Of a DNA stretch of 64,000 nt, positions 16,761 through 24,743 are shown in pieces. Below the pieces are notes generated by a model. The model had not been told where the DNA came from. It searched no databases and worked only from the letters and a program-made list of their open reading frames with translations. Every line of letters begins with the position of its first letter. Position 1 is the first letter of the stretch. The DNA is taken from positions 62,001 to 126,000 of the forward strand of contig NZ_BSFQ01000016.1 of the NCBI RefSeq assembly GCF_027922425.1. Direction: 5' to 3'. The stretch is from Pseudonocardia halophobica. GTDB taxonomy: Bacteria > Actinomycetota > Actinomycetes > Mycobacteriales > Pseudonocardiaceae. The translations under genes and the position numbers were made by a program.

Positions 16761-18098
16761 ATGACCGGCCCCCGTTCCGTACGGACCGACGCCCGCGGGT
16801 TCCCCCGGTTCTGGGACGAGGAGCGCGAGACCCTCGACCCGGCCAAGCGGGACGCGCTGATCCTCGACCGGGTCCAGCACCAGCTCCGCTACGCCTACGC
16901 CGAGCTGCCCTTCTACCGCCGCCACTACGACGCGCACGGCTTCCACCCCGACCAGGTCCGGTCGCTGGAGGACTTCACCACCAAGGTCCCGGTGATCACC
17001 AAGAAGATGCTCGTCGCGGACCAGGCCGCGCACCCGCCGTTCGGCAGCTACGCCCGCGACCTGCCCCCCGGCGGGATCGCGCGGATCCACGGGTCGTCCG
17101 GGACCTCCGGCGTCCCGACCATGTACGCGGTGTCCAAGGCGGACTGGGAACGCGCCGGCGAGGTGCACGCGATGGCGCAGTGGTGCGCGGGCGTGCGGCC
17201 GGACGACATCGTGCAGGTCGGATTCCCGTTCGGCCTGTTCTTCGGCGGCTGGGGCGTGGTGCAGGGCGCCGAGCGGATCGGCGCGACCCTGTTCCCGCTG
17301 GGCATCACCGAGTCGCAGAAGCACCTGGAGCTGATCAGCCGGCTCGGGTCCACGGTGTTCAGCGCGACGCCGTCCTACTGCATCCACCTGCTGTCCGTCG
17401 CCGAGCAGATCGGGATCGACCTGCGGGAGTCGACGATCCGGCACCTGCTGGTGGGCGGGGAGCCCGGCGGCTCGCTGCCCGGGACCGCCCGGATCATCGC
17501 CGAGGGCTGGGGCGCCACGGTGGCCGACGCCGGCTCCACCTCGGAGATGTACCCCTTCCAGACGAGCGTGGGGTGCGAGGAGGGGACCGGCACGCACCTC
17601 TACACCGACGAGGTGTTCACCGAGGTCGTCGCGCCGGCGGACCTCAACGCGCCGGTCCCGGCCGGCGAGCGCGGGGCCGTCGTCTACACGCACCTCTGGC
17701 GCGACTCGCAGCCCATGATCCGCTTCGCTCCCGGCGACGAGACCTACCTCGCCACCGATCCCTGCCCCTGCGGCCGGACCTACCCCCGGATGCCGGAGGG
17801 CGTGCTCGGGCGGCTCGACGACATGTTGGTGATCCGGGGCGCCAACGTCTTCCCCAGCGCCGTCGAGACCGCCCTCCGCTCCGTGCCCGGGCTCGGCCCG
17901 GAGTTCCGCATCCGGGTCCGCAAGGAGGGCGCCCTCGACGAGATGACGGTCGAGGCCGAGGGCGACCCCGCCCTGCGCGCACCCGCCGAGGAGGCGCTCA
18001 AGCGGGTGCTCGGGATCCGGGTCCCCGCGACGATCCTGGCCCCCGGCACCCTCCCGGAGACCACCTTCAAGGCCCGCCGGGTGGTGGACGAGCGCTGA
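16761..18098 (+). CDS. Phenylacetate-CoA ligase-like (PaaK family) adenylate-forming enzyme
   Basis: 445 residues. The PaaK-type N-terminal block (LRYAYAELPFYRRHYDAHG) is followed by the ATP-binding motif IHGSSGTSGVPT near residue 112, STSEMYPF, and the C-terminal GRLDDMLVIRGANVFPSAVE. A zinc-binding-like CPCGRTYPRM segment is present as in PaaK. Start ATG 16761 is fixed by AGGAG at 16751-16755. A second CoA ligase in one operon suggests two successive acids or two related substrates. It converges on the MFS gene with a 9-bp gap. Confidence 0.9.
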   Translation: MTGPRSVRTDARGFPRFWDEERETLDPAKRDALILDRVQHQLRYAYAELPFYRRHYDAHGFHPDQVRSLEDFTTKVPVITKKMLVADQAAHPPFGSYARDLPPGGIARIHGSSGTSGVPTMYAVSKADWERAGEVHAMAQWCAGVRPDDIVQVGFPFGLFFGGWGVVQGAERIGATLFPLGITESQKHLELISRLGSTVFSATPSYCIHLLSVAEQIGIDLRESTIRHLLVGGEPGGSLPGTARIIAEGWGATVADAGSTSEMYPFQTSVGCEEGTGTHLYTDEVFTEVVAPADLNAPVPAGERGAVVYTHLWRDSQPMIRFAPGDETYLATDPCPCGRTYPRMPEGVLGRLDDMLVIRGANVFPSAVETALRSVPGLGPEFRIRVRKEGALDEMTVEAEGDPALRAPAEEALKRVLGIRVPATILAPGTLPETTFKARRVVDER

Positions 18099-18107
18099 GG
18101 GCCGTCC

Positions 18108-19640
18108 TCAGCCCTCCTCGGCCCGTCGCTGCGCGGAGGTGGTGGTGAGCAGCGGCTTCTCCTTGATGAACAGCACCGCGACCAGCGCGAGCAGCGCGAT
18201 CGGGGTGGCGATCAGGAAGAGGGTGGCGGTGGCGTCGCCGTAGGCCGCCTGGACGGCGGCGAGGGCCGGGCCGGGCAGCGCGCCCAGGTCGGGGAGCGCG
18301 CCGTGGCCGCCGGCGGAGGCCCCGCCGCCGAGCGCCGAACCGACCAGGTTCGCGAGCACGGCGCCGAGCGCGCTGACCCCGATCGTGCCGCCCATGCTGC
18401 GGAAGAAGTTCAGCACCGAGGTGGCGGCGCCGATGCTGCGGGCCGGGGTGTCGTTCTGGGCGGCGAGCACGAGGTTCTGCATGAGCAGGCCGACCCCGAC
18501 GCCGAGCACCAGCATCCCGGACCCGACGTGCAGGACGCCGCTGTGCGCGTCGATCGTGGCCAGCAGGCCGGTGCCGGCCGGCATGAGCACCGCGCCCGTC
18601 ACCAGGAACACCTTCCAGCGACCGAAGCGGGTGATCAGCGCGCCGGCCACGGTGGAGGAGACCAGGGTGCCCGCGACCATCGGCAGGCTCATCAGGCCGG
18701 CGGCGGTGGGGGAGTAGCCCTGCGCGATCTGGAAGTACTGGGCCAGGAAGACCGCGCTGCCGAACAGCGCGATGCCGACGAACAGGCTGGCCAGGGTGGC
18801 GAGCGCAACCGTGCGGTTGCGGAAGATGCCGAGCGGGACGACCGGCTCGGGGTGCCGCGCCTCGACGACGATCGCGGCGGCGAGGGCGACCAGCGCGCCG
18901 CCGAGCAGCCCGTAGGTCCAGCCGGAGTTCCAGGGGAACGTGGAGCCGGCGAGCGAGGACCAGATCAGCACGACGCTGACCCCTGCGGTGATCAGGAAGG
19001 CGCCGAGCCAGTCGATCCGGACCTCGCGGCGCACCGACTCGAGGGTGAGCGTCCGCTGCAGCAGCACGATCGCGGCGAGGCTGAACGGCACGCCGATCAG
19101 GAAGCAGGCCCGCCAGCCGAGCGGGGAGTCGACCAGGAGCCCGCCGAGCAGCGGGCCGCCGACGGTGGCGACGGCGAACACGGCGCCCAGCAGGCCGGAG
19201 TACCGGCCGAGCTCGCGCGGCGGGATGATCGCGGCCAGCACGATCTGCACCAGCGCGGTGAGGCCACCGGCGCCGATGCCCTGGACCACCCGGCTGACCA
19301 GGAGGATCTCGACGTTCGGCGTGAGGCCCGCGACCAGCGAGCCCACCACGAAGAACGCGAGCGAGAGCTGCACGAGCACCTTGTTGTCGTAGAGGTCGGC
19401 GAGCTTGCCCCAGAGCGGGACGGTGGCGGTCATGGCCAGCAGCTCGGCGGTGACCACCCAGGTGTACACGGACTGGCTCGCGCCGAGGTCGGTGATGATC
19501 CGGGGCAGCGCGGTGGAGACGACGGTGCCGGCGAGGACGGCGACGAACATCCCCATCATCAGGCCGGACAGGGCCTGCAGGGTGCGCCCGCGGGAGGCGT
19601 CCGCCGGCGCGGCGGTCGGTGGCGTGGAGAGCGTGCTCAT
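18108..19640 (-). CDS. MFS exporter, DHA2 (EmrB/QacA) type
   Basis: 510 residues with about 14 membrane segments. The first helix is near residues 22-45, motif A is GKLADLYDNKVLV, and motif C (AVATVGGPLLGGLL) is in helix 5. A Gly/Ala-rich loop precedes the last helix and the tail is charged (TTSAQRRAEEG). The ATG overlaps the TetR stop, so expression follows the regulator. A proton-driven multidrug or metabolite exporter is expected. Confidence 0.93.
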   Translation of the reverse strand: MSTLSTPPTAAPADASRGRTLQALSGLMMGMFVAVLAGTVVSTALPRIITDLGASQSVYTWVVTAELLAMTATVPLWGKLADLYDNKVLVQLSLAFFVVGSLVAGLTPNVEILLVSRVVQGIGAGGLTALVQIVLAAIIPPRELGRYSGLLGAVFAVATVGGPLLGGLLVDSPLGWRACFLIGVPFSLAAIVLLQRTLTLESVRREVRIDWLGAFLITAGVSVVLIWSSLAGSTFPWNSGWTYGLLGGALVALAAAIVVEARHPEPVVPLGIFRNRTVALATLASLFVGIALFGSAVFLAQYFQIAQGYSPTAAGLMSLPMVAGTLVSSTVAGALITRFGRWKVFLVTGAVLMPAGTGLLATIDAHSGVLHVGSGMLVLGVGVGLLMQNLVLAAQNDTPARSIGAATSVLNFFRSMGGTIGVSALGAVLANLVGSALGGGASAGGHGALPDLGALPGPALAAVQAAYGDATATLFLIATPIALLALVAVLFIKEKPLLTTTSAQRRAEEG

Positions 19641-20293
19641 TCGGCGGCCTTCGGGGTCGGGTCGGTGTCGGACGGAGCGGCGCCGGGCCGGTCCACGCTG
19701 TCCAGGCCGGCGGCGAGGCGGTCGAGCGCGCGGTCGGCGAGCTCGCGCAGCGGAGGGTGCGGGGAGTCGGGCGGCAGCAGGCCCCACTCCTCGACGGCGA
19801 TGCGCAGCGCGATGCCGGTCGCCGAGACGACGAGCAGGGCGTGCGGGTAGGAGATCCCGCGCAGCTCGGCGAGGAGGTCGGCGAGCCGGCGCTCGTCCTC
19901 GGCGCCGATGGCGACCAGTTCGCCGAGCAGCCGGGGCGAGCCGGCCAGCACGGTCGCGAGCCGGCCGAACGACTCCCGCTCGGACTCGAGCTGCTCGACG
20001 AGCCCGGCGAACGCGTACCGCACGGTGGCCAGCGGCGGCAGGTCCGGCGGGGCCGTCCGCAGTCGCTCCCGGACCCGCTCGGCGTGCTCGGGGTCGCGGC
20101 CGAGCACGGCCTCCTCCTTGCGGGAGAAGTAGTTGAAGAAGGTCCGGACCGAGACGTCCGCCGCCTCGGCGATGTCCTCCACGCTCACGTGGTCGACCCC
20201 GCGCTCCGCCGCCAGCCGCAGCGCCGCCGCGGACAACGCCGCCCGCGTCTGCTGCTTCTTCCGCTCCCGCCGCCCGGGTCCCGCCGTGCTCAC
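19637..20293 (-). CDS. TetR-family repressor of the adjacent exporter
   Basis: 218 residues. The helix-turn-helix is in about residues 10-55 (VSVEDIAEAADVSVRTFFNYFSRKEEAVL), a typical TetR recognition helix. The C-terminal ligand domain ends in an acidic/Pro-rich tail. The GTG start at 20293 fits a leaderless promoter with TAGCGT six bases upstream. A dyad sits over the expected -35 region, so autorepression together with the overlapping MFS gene is likely. Confidence 0.92.
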   Translation of the reverse strand: MSTAGPGRRERKKQQTRAALSAAALRLAAERGVDHVSVEDIAEAADVSVRTFFNYFSRKEEAVLGRDPEHAERVRERLRTAPPDLPPLATVRYAFAGLVEQLESERESFGRLATVLAGSPRLLGELVAIGAEDERRLADLLAELRGISYPHALLVVSATGIALRIAVEEWGLLPPDSPHPPLRELADRALDRLAAGLDSVDRPGAAPSDTDPTPKAAE

Positions 20294-20299
20294 GGAACT

Positions 20300-20305
20300 A
20301 CGCTA
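20300..20305 (-). promoter_or_regulatory. -10 hexamer TAGCGT, leaderless start of TetR-MFS operon
   Basis: Read on the minus strand, TAGCGT is followed by six bases and the GTG at 20293. The same hexamer and spacing occur at 39391. Confidence 0.55.
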
Positions 20306-20314
20306 CGCACGATC

Positions 20315-20333
20315 TTGCAGAAAGTGCAACTTT
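20315..20333. promoter_or_regulatory. Overlapping dyads, likely TetR operator
   Basis: Two interlocked inverted repeats: TTGCA/TGCAA with a 5-bp spacer (20315-20329) and AAAGT/ACTTT with a 3-bp spacer (20321-20333). They cover the -35 position of the leaderless TetR-MFS promoter. They also lie upstream of the rightward FAD gene, which could share the control. Confidence 0.5.
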
Positions 20334-20378
20334 GCTCAAGTGCAGGTTTCTCATGCCCTGCAGGGAGGCACGGACCGA

Positions 20379-21866
20379 ATGGCCGTATCAGCCCCGAGAT
20401 CGGACTGCTCCCCTCCCGGAACAGGTGGTTCGCCCGGAAATGACGGGCCGGAGCGGGACGGTGACGCGGTGGGGTCGATCGTGGTGTGCGGGGGCGGAGT
20501 GATCGGGCTGGCCGCCGCGGTGATGCTGGCCCGGGACGGGCACGCCGTCACGGTGCTGGAGGGCGACACCGAGCGGGCGCCGGCGACGGCCGAGGAGGCG
20601 TGGGGCAGCTGGAAGCGGGCCGGGGTGGCGCAGTTCCGGCAGCCGCACAACCTGTTCGCCCGCTTCCGGCAGGTGTGCGACGACGAGCTGCCCGAGGTGG
20701 CCGGGCTGCTGGAGAAGGCCGGCTGCGTGTGGGTCGACTACCTGGCCGCGGCCCCGCCCACGTTGCGCGACCGGACCCCGCGACCCGGCGACGGGGACCT
20801 GCGCTTCGTCACGGGGCGGCGGCCGGTGGTCGAGGCGGTCTTCGCCGAGCTCGCCGACCGTGAGCCGGGGGTGGAGGTGCGGCGCGGCACGAAGGTCGCG
20901 GCGGTGGCGAGCGGGGCGTCGGCCCTCGACGGGGTCCCGCACGTCACCGGCGTGGTCACGACCGGCGGGGAGACCCTGCCGGCCGACCTCGTCGTGGACG
21001 CGACGGGCCGCCGGACGCGGGCGGCGACGTGGCTGGAGGCGGTCGGGGCGCGGCCGCTGCGCGAGGAGTCCGAGGACCGCGGCTTCGTCTACTACACCCG
21101 CTTCTTCCACGGCGACTCCCCGCCGCAGCTGCGCGGCCGGGCGATCATGCCGATGGGCAGCATCTCGCTGCTGACGTTGCGCAGCGACAACGACACCTGG
21201 TCGGTGACCGTCTTCGGGGCGAGCGCGGACCACGCCCTGCGCGCCCTGCGCGAGCCGCGGGTCTTCGACCGGCTGGTCGCGGACTGCCCGTTGCAGGCGC
21301 ACTGGCTCGACGGGACGCCGCTCGGCGGGGTCCGTCCCATGGCCGGGATCCTGGACTCGCACCGCCGCTACGTCGTGGACGGGCGGCCGGTGGTGACCGG
21401 GTTCGTCCCGGTCGGCGACGCCTGGGCCTGCACCAACCCGTCGGCGGGCCGGGGGTTGTCGGTCGGCGTGGTGCACGCGCAGCTCCTGCGGCACACCGTG
21501 CGCGCGAACCTCGGCGACCCCGCGGCGCTGGCCCGCGACTTCCACGAGCGGACCGACGCGGTGGTCGCGCCCTCCGTGCGGAACCAGGTCGCCGCGGACC
21601 GGATCCGGATCGCCGAGATGACCGCCGCGCGCGAGGGGACGGAGCCGCCGGCGCCGGACCCGGCGACCCGATCGCTGCTGGCCGCGGCCGCCGTCGATCC
21701 CGACGCCTTCCGCGGCGTGCTGGAGATCGTGCTCTGCACCGCCCAGTCGCAGGAGGTGTTTGCCCGCCCGGCCGTGCGGGCCGCCGTCGAGCGGCACGCC
21801 GGCGACGTCCCGCCGGCGCCGCCCGGCCCGGACCGCGCTCGCCTCCTCGAGCTGCTGGCGGCCTGA
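20379..21866 (+). CDS. FAD-dependent oxidoreductase (PHBH/squalene-epoxidase-like fold)
   Basis: 495 residues. The FAD dinucleotide motif is V-V-C-G-G-G-V-I-G-L-A near residue 35, followed by the acidic strand end VLEGD. A later DATGRRTRAATWLE block is typical of group A flavin monooxygenases and geranylgeranyl-reductase-like proteins. The second FAD motif is VGDAWACTNPSAGRGLSVG near residue 350. ATG 20379 has GGGAGG ten bases upstream; GTG 20469 is a possible shorter start. An IS element lies directly after the stop codon, which is part of the target duplication. Confidence 0.85.
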   Translation: MAVSAPRSDCSPPGTGGSPGNDGPERDGDAVGSIVVCGGGVIGLAAAVMLARDGHAVTVLEGDTERAPATAEEAWGSWKRAGVAQFRQPHNLFARFRQVCDDELPEVAGLLEKAGCVWVDYLAAAPPTLRDRTPRPGDGDLRFVTGRRPVVEAVFAELADREPGVEVRRGTKVAAVASGASALDGVPHVTGVVTTGGETLPADLVVDATGRRTRAATWLEAVGARPLREESEDRGFVYYTRFFHGDSPPQLRGRAIMPMGSISLLTLRSDNDTWSVTVFGASADHALRALREPRVFDRLVADCPLQAHWLDGTPLGGVRPMAGILDSHRRYVVDGRPVVTGFVPVGDAWACTNPSAGRGLSVGVVHAQLLRHTVRANLGDPAALARDFHERTDAVVAPSVRNQVAADRIRIAEMTAAREGTEPPAPDPATRSLLAAAAVDPDAFRGVLEIVLCTAQSQEVFARPAVRAAVERHAGDVPPAPPGPDRARLLELLAA

Positions 21867-21867
21867 G
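21863..21867. repeat. Target-site duplication CTGAG, left copy
   Basis: CTGAG directly precedes the left inverted repeat of the IS and is repeated at 23546-23550. It includes the TGA stop of the FAD oxidoreductase. Confidence 0.8.
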
Positions 21868-21998
21868 CCTGAATCCACCGTCGTCCGAATTTGTTGATCT
21901 TTGGCGTGGGTCGGCTCGTGGTGATAGGCGCAGGGCGTGAGAGGTCCGCGGGCGGGCTCCGAGGTCCTGGTCGTGGGCGGGTAGCGGGCGGCGTGGGG

Positions 21999-23495
21999 TC
22001 AGCCGGAGGGCTCGGGCAGTGCGCGTAGGCGGGTCAGCGCGGTGAGCAGGCCGCTGGCCCAGGGCCAGCCGGTGGGCAGGCGCAGTCGCTGACCGCGGGC
22101 GTGGTGGACCAGCCGGGCCGGGACGGCCAGGTAGCGGCGGCGCAGCGTTTTGATCGTCTGTCGGGCGGTCGCGGCGATCCCGCCGAGCCGGGCGGTCCAG
22201 CGGGCGAGGTTGTGCGCGATGGTCTGCAGGACCAGCCAGGCTTGGTTGGTCCCGAACTGGCCCGAGGGCAGGTGGTTGAGCCCGAACCCGTACTTCAGAT
22301 CACGGATGGCCAGCTCGACCTCGGCGTGGCCGCGGTGGAAGACGTCAAGCTCCACGAGGTCGCCGGGCTGGTCGGTGATGAACGGGTGGTATTCGAAGGT
22401 CGGGAACAACTCCTGCTGGGCGGGATCGACCCGGCCGGCCCGGCCGGCCCGGCCGGCCCGGCCGGCCCGGCCGGCCCCGCGTTCGCGGATGCCGGGCGGG
22501 GTCGGGGTGCGGCGCACGATCAGCCGCACCCGCAGCCCGTTGCCCCGCCAGTTCGAGTCGGGGGTGGGCCGATGCTGGTCGAACACGACCCAGTCCAGTT
22601 CGGTGACCGCGGCGCCGGGTTCGAAGTAGGGCACCGGGGTCCAGCGGTGTTCGGGGACCGCGGTGATCGCCGCGCGCATCCGGCCGAGCATGCGGGCACC
22701 GATGGAGAACCCGACCCCGCGGCGGCGGCACGCCGCGAGGACTTCGGCCAGGTAGAACCCCGAATCCGCGCGCAACACCACCGGCCCGGACCGGTCCGCG
22801 GCGGCCCGGGCCTGCTCGAGGCGGGCCAGGGTCTCGGCCACGAACGACCCGGCCCCGGTGGCGTCGTTGGACCGCCCGCGGCGCAGCCGGGCGTGCAGCA
22901 CGTCCCCGGTGCCGGCGAGCACGGCCAACAGCGGGTGATAGCCGCGCCGCCCGGTGCGCATCACCTGCCGCGCCCCGGCTTTGGCCAGCCCGTAGGTCTC
23001 GACCAGGGTGGCGTCGATATCGACCACCACCGGCGCCGCCCCACCGGCCAGCGCCCCTGCAGCAGCGGCGCGCACGACCAGCCGGCGGGCGACCGCGTCG
23101 AGCTGGCGAGCATGGCCCCAACTCATCGACCGCAGAAACGTCCCCACGGTCGAAGGTGCCGCCACCCGATGTCCGAGCACCGCCGCGGTCGCTCCGGCCC
23201 GCAGCGCGTCGACATCGTCGATGCAGTCCCCACCCGCCAGCGCGGAATGGATCACCGTCAAACACTTCTCAGCCGCATGCGGACCCGCGCGGACCTGCGT
23301 GTCCAGCAGCTCAGGCAGGCCCAACCGCTGTCCCAGCGTCGCGGGCAACACCAGCCCGGCTCCTGCGATCAGCGACGCGTCGTCCGCGGTCACCGACAGG
23401 CGGTCGAGTACGTGCGATGCTGACACCAAGAGGGTGCTCCCTTGCTCCGGACCGACTGCTGGCGTGAGAACCGCAATCGTCCAGCTCAGGAGCAC
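21999..23495 (-). CDS. IS1380-family DDE transposase
   Basis: 498 residues. Probable catalytic residues are Asp in VVVDIDATL (159/161), Asp244 in LRADSGFYLAEVL, and Glu394 in AEVELAIRDLKYGFG. The last resembles the family's ENxIKELKY block. The C-terminus is basic, with the usual TARQTIKTLRRRYL helix. The GTG start at 23495 lies 38 bp inside the right inverted repeat. A five-copy Arg-Ala-Gly run (about residues 341-355) is inserted in the region before the Glu motif. No frameshift is seen. Confidence 0.9.
   Translation of the reverse strand: MLLSWTIAVLTPAVGPEQGSTLLVSASHVLDRLSVTADDASLIAGAGLVLPATLGQRLGLPELLDTQVRAGPHAAEKCLTVIHSALAGGDCIDDVDALRAGATAAVLGHRVAAPSTVGTFLRSMSWGHARQLDAVARRLVVRAAAAGALAGGAAPVVVDIDATLVETYGLAKAGARQVMRTGRRGYHPLLAVLAGTGDVLHARLRRGRSNDATGAGSFVAETLARLEQARAAADRSGPVVLRADSGFYLAEVLAACRRRGVGFSIGARMLGRMRAAITAVPEHRWTPVPYFEPGAAVTELDWVVFDQHRPTPDSNWRGNGLRVRLIVRRTPTPPGIRERGAGRAGRAGRAGRAGRVDPAQQELFPTFEYHPFITDQPGDLVELDVFHRGHAEVELAIRDLKYGFGLNHLPSGQFGTNQAWLVLQTIAHNLARWTARLGGIAATARQTIKTLRRRYLAVPARLVHHARGQRLRLPTGWPWASGLLTALTRLRALPEPSG
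22431..22475. repeat. Five tandem 9-bp CCGGCCGGC units inside the transposase
   Basis: Five exact head-to-tail copies encode a repeated Arg-Ala-Gly tripeptide on the minus strand. Flanking codons are ordinary. This is a simple-sequence array prone to slippage that keeps the frame. Confidence 0.9.
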
Positions 23496-23545
23496 CCTCT
23501 ACCTACGCACCACGCCGAACCCGCGCCGAGCCCGGTGGATTCAGG

Positions 23546-23550
23546 CTGAG
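23546..23550. repeat. Target-site duplication CTGAG, right copy
   Basis: CTGAG directly after the right inverted repeat, matching 21863-21867. Confidence 0.8.
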
Positions 23551-23595
23551 GCGGACGGTGCCGCCGCACTCCGGGCCCGGATTCCTCCGGTTCTC

Positions 23596-23626
23596 TTGCC
23601 TGAACCTACAGCAGCTGCTACAAGTT
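23596..23626 (+). promoter_or_regulatory. MerR-type promoter with long spacer and central dyad
   Basis: TTGCCT (23596-23601) and CAAGTT (23621-23626) are 19 bp apart. The perfect dyad AGCAGCTGCT sits in the spacer at 23610-23619. A 19-bp spacer with a dyad between the elements is the hallmark of MerR-controlled promoters; the downstream gene encodes a MerR-like protein. Confidence 0.45.
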
Positions 23627-23689
23627 TCTTCGATGCACGACGTTCGTTCGTGACCGGGAGAGGGAGCGCGAGGAGGGACGCGGGAGGTC

Positions 23690-24184
23690 GTGGCCAACCA
23701 GCTGAGCAGGCTCGACGACGAGGACTACCCGTCCGTGTCCATGGGTCAGGCGGCCGAGCTCCTCGGCGTCCAGCCCGCGTTCCTGCGCAGCCTGGACACC
23801 GCCGGGGTGCTGCACCCGCACCGCACCGGCGGCGGGCACCGCCGGTACTCGCGGCGTCAGCTCACGCTCGCCGGCCGGCTGCGGGAGCTGCTCGACGACG
23901 GCCACACCCTCGCCTCCGCGCAGACCATCGCCGACCTCGAGGACCGGCTGGTCGTCAGCGACCGGGCCCGCGAGCAGGCGGACGACGCCCGCCGCGAGGC
24001 CGAGAGCGCCCGCCGCGAGGCGGACGACGCCCGGGACCGCGCGGCCGAGGCGCTCGACACCGCCCGCTCGGACCTGCAGGATCGCGTCGACGAGCTGGCC
24101 CGCGCGCGGGCGCAGCTCGACGACGCCCGCGACGAGATCGAGGACCTCACCAGCAGGCTCAAGGCGGACCCGGGGGCGCTCTGA
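23690..24184 (+). CDS. MerR-like regulator with long coiled-coil tail
   Basis: 164 residues. A winged helix of MerR type spans about residues 14-80 (SMGQAAELLGVQPAFLRSLDTAGVL, TGGGHRRYSRRQL). It is followed by about 80 residues of charged heptad-like coiled coil rich in Ala, Arg, Glu and Asp (RREAESARREADDARDRA). No Cys-based metal site or drug-binding domain is present. GTG 23690 is used with AGGAGGG at 23671-23677; ATG 23731 would cut into the domain. Possibly autoregulated. It converges on whiB. Confidence 0.82.
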   Translation: MANQLSRLDDEDYPSVSMGQAAELLGVQPAFLRSLDTAGVLHPHRTGGGHRRYSRRQLTLAGRLRELLDDGHTLASAQTIADLEDRLVVSDRAREQADDARREAESARREADDARDRAAEALDTARSDLQDRVDELARARAQLDDARDEIEDLTSRLKADPGAL

Positions 24185-24202
24185 CGCCGATGGTCAGGGC
24201 CG

Positions 24203-24496
24203 TCAGGTGCGCGGCCGGCGGCGTTGTGGCCGGGTGATCGCCAGCCGCTCGTGCTCGGAGAGCCCGCCCCACACGCCGTAGGGCTCGTCGACGCTGAGCG
24301 CGTGGCGGCGGCACTCGTCGAGCACCGGGCAGCCGCGGCAGATCTCCTTCGCCCGGGTCTCGCGGCGGGCCCGGGCCGGGCCGCGTTCGCGTTCCGGGTG
24401 GAAGAAGACCTCGCTGTCCATGCCGCGGCACGCCGCGGCCTTCTGCCAGTCCCACGTCTCGACCACGGGCAGGGGGAGACGGCGCGTGTCAGCCAC
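24203..24496 (-). CDS. WhiB-family iron-sulfur transcription factor
   Basis: 97 residues. Four Cys ligands for a [4Fe-4S] cluster: one in WQKAAACRGM and three in C-R-G-C-P-V-L-D-E-C, followed by the turn YGVWGGLSEHER and a basic tail. WhiB proteins bind region 4 of the main sigma factor and act in redox, division or resistance responses. GTG 24496 gives the normal family length; ATG 24544 would add 16 residues without conservation. A leader of over 100 bases with no gene lies upstream. Confidence 0.92.
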   Translation of the reverse strand: MADTRRLPLPVVETWDWQKAAACRGMDSEVFFHPERERGPARARRETRAKEICRGCPVLDECRRHALSVDEPYGVWGGLSEHERLAITRPQRRRPRT

Positions 24497-24699
24497 GGCG
24501 CCACCCCCGGATGCCGCCGGGCGCACGATCGGGAGCGCCGGCACACCGCCGACGCTCGGGGGGTCGGGACCAGGGAGGGGTCCCGTGGGCGTCCCGGCGA
24601 CGCGCGGCGCGCCGGGATTTTGTTGTGTCGTACATCGCTCACCAGCCTGGGAGGAGCCGGTAGCGGGGCGCTCGCAGACTAACCGCGCGGGGGCCGTCC

Positions 24700-24737
24700 C
24701 GCCGGACGGGCGGCCCGGCCGGGCCGCCCGTCCGGCG
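24700..24737. terminator. Perfect 38-bp palindrome, terminator after dps
   Basis: Two 19-bp arms meet without a spacer (centre 24718.5), forming a very GC-rich hairpin 7 bp after the dps stop codon. There is no T-tract, as is usual for actinobacterial hairpin terminators. It could also stop transcription from the opposite side. Confidence 0.8.
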
Positions 24738-24743
24738 CGGGGG

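Larger units (their letters stand above)
21868..23545. mobile_element. Complete IS1380-family insertion sequence (1,678 bp)
   Basis: Bounded by a perfect 13-bp terminal inverted repeat: CCTGAATCCACCG at 21868-21880 and its complement at 23533-23545. It is flanked by CTGAG duplications and contains a single full-length DDE transposase gene on the minus strand. All parts look intact, so it may be active. IS1380-type elements usually give 4-5 bp duplications, as here. Confidence 0.9.

Noticed and set aside
20356..20365. CCCTGCAGGG palindrome before the FAD gene as an operator
   Set aside because: A 10-bp GC-rich palindrome is expected by chance in such DNA, and it overlaps the ribosome site rather than a promoter element.
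22101..23423. Long collagen-like frame (Gly-Pro-Ala repeats) on the plus strand inside the IS element
   Set aside because: It is the antisense of the transposase; the Gly-Pro-Ala run comes from the 9-bp repeat, and no conserved domain or ribosome site supports it.
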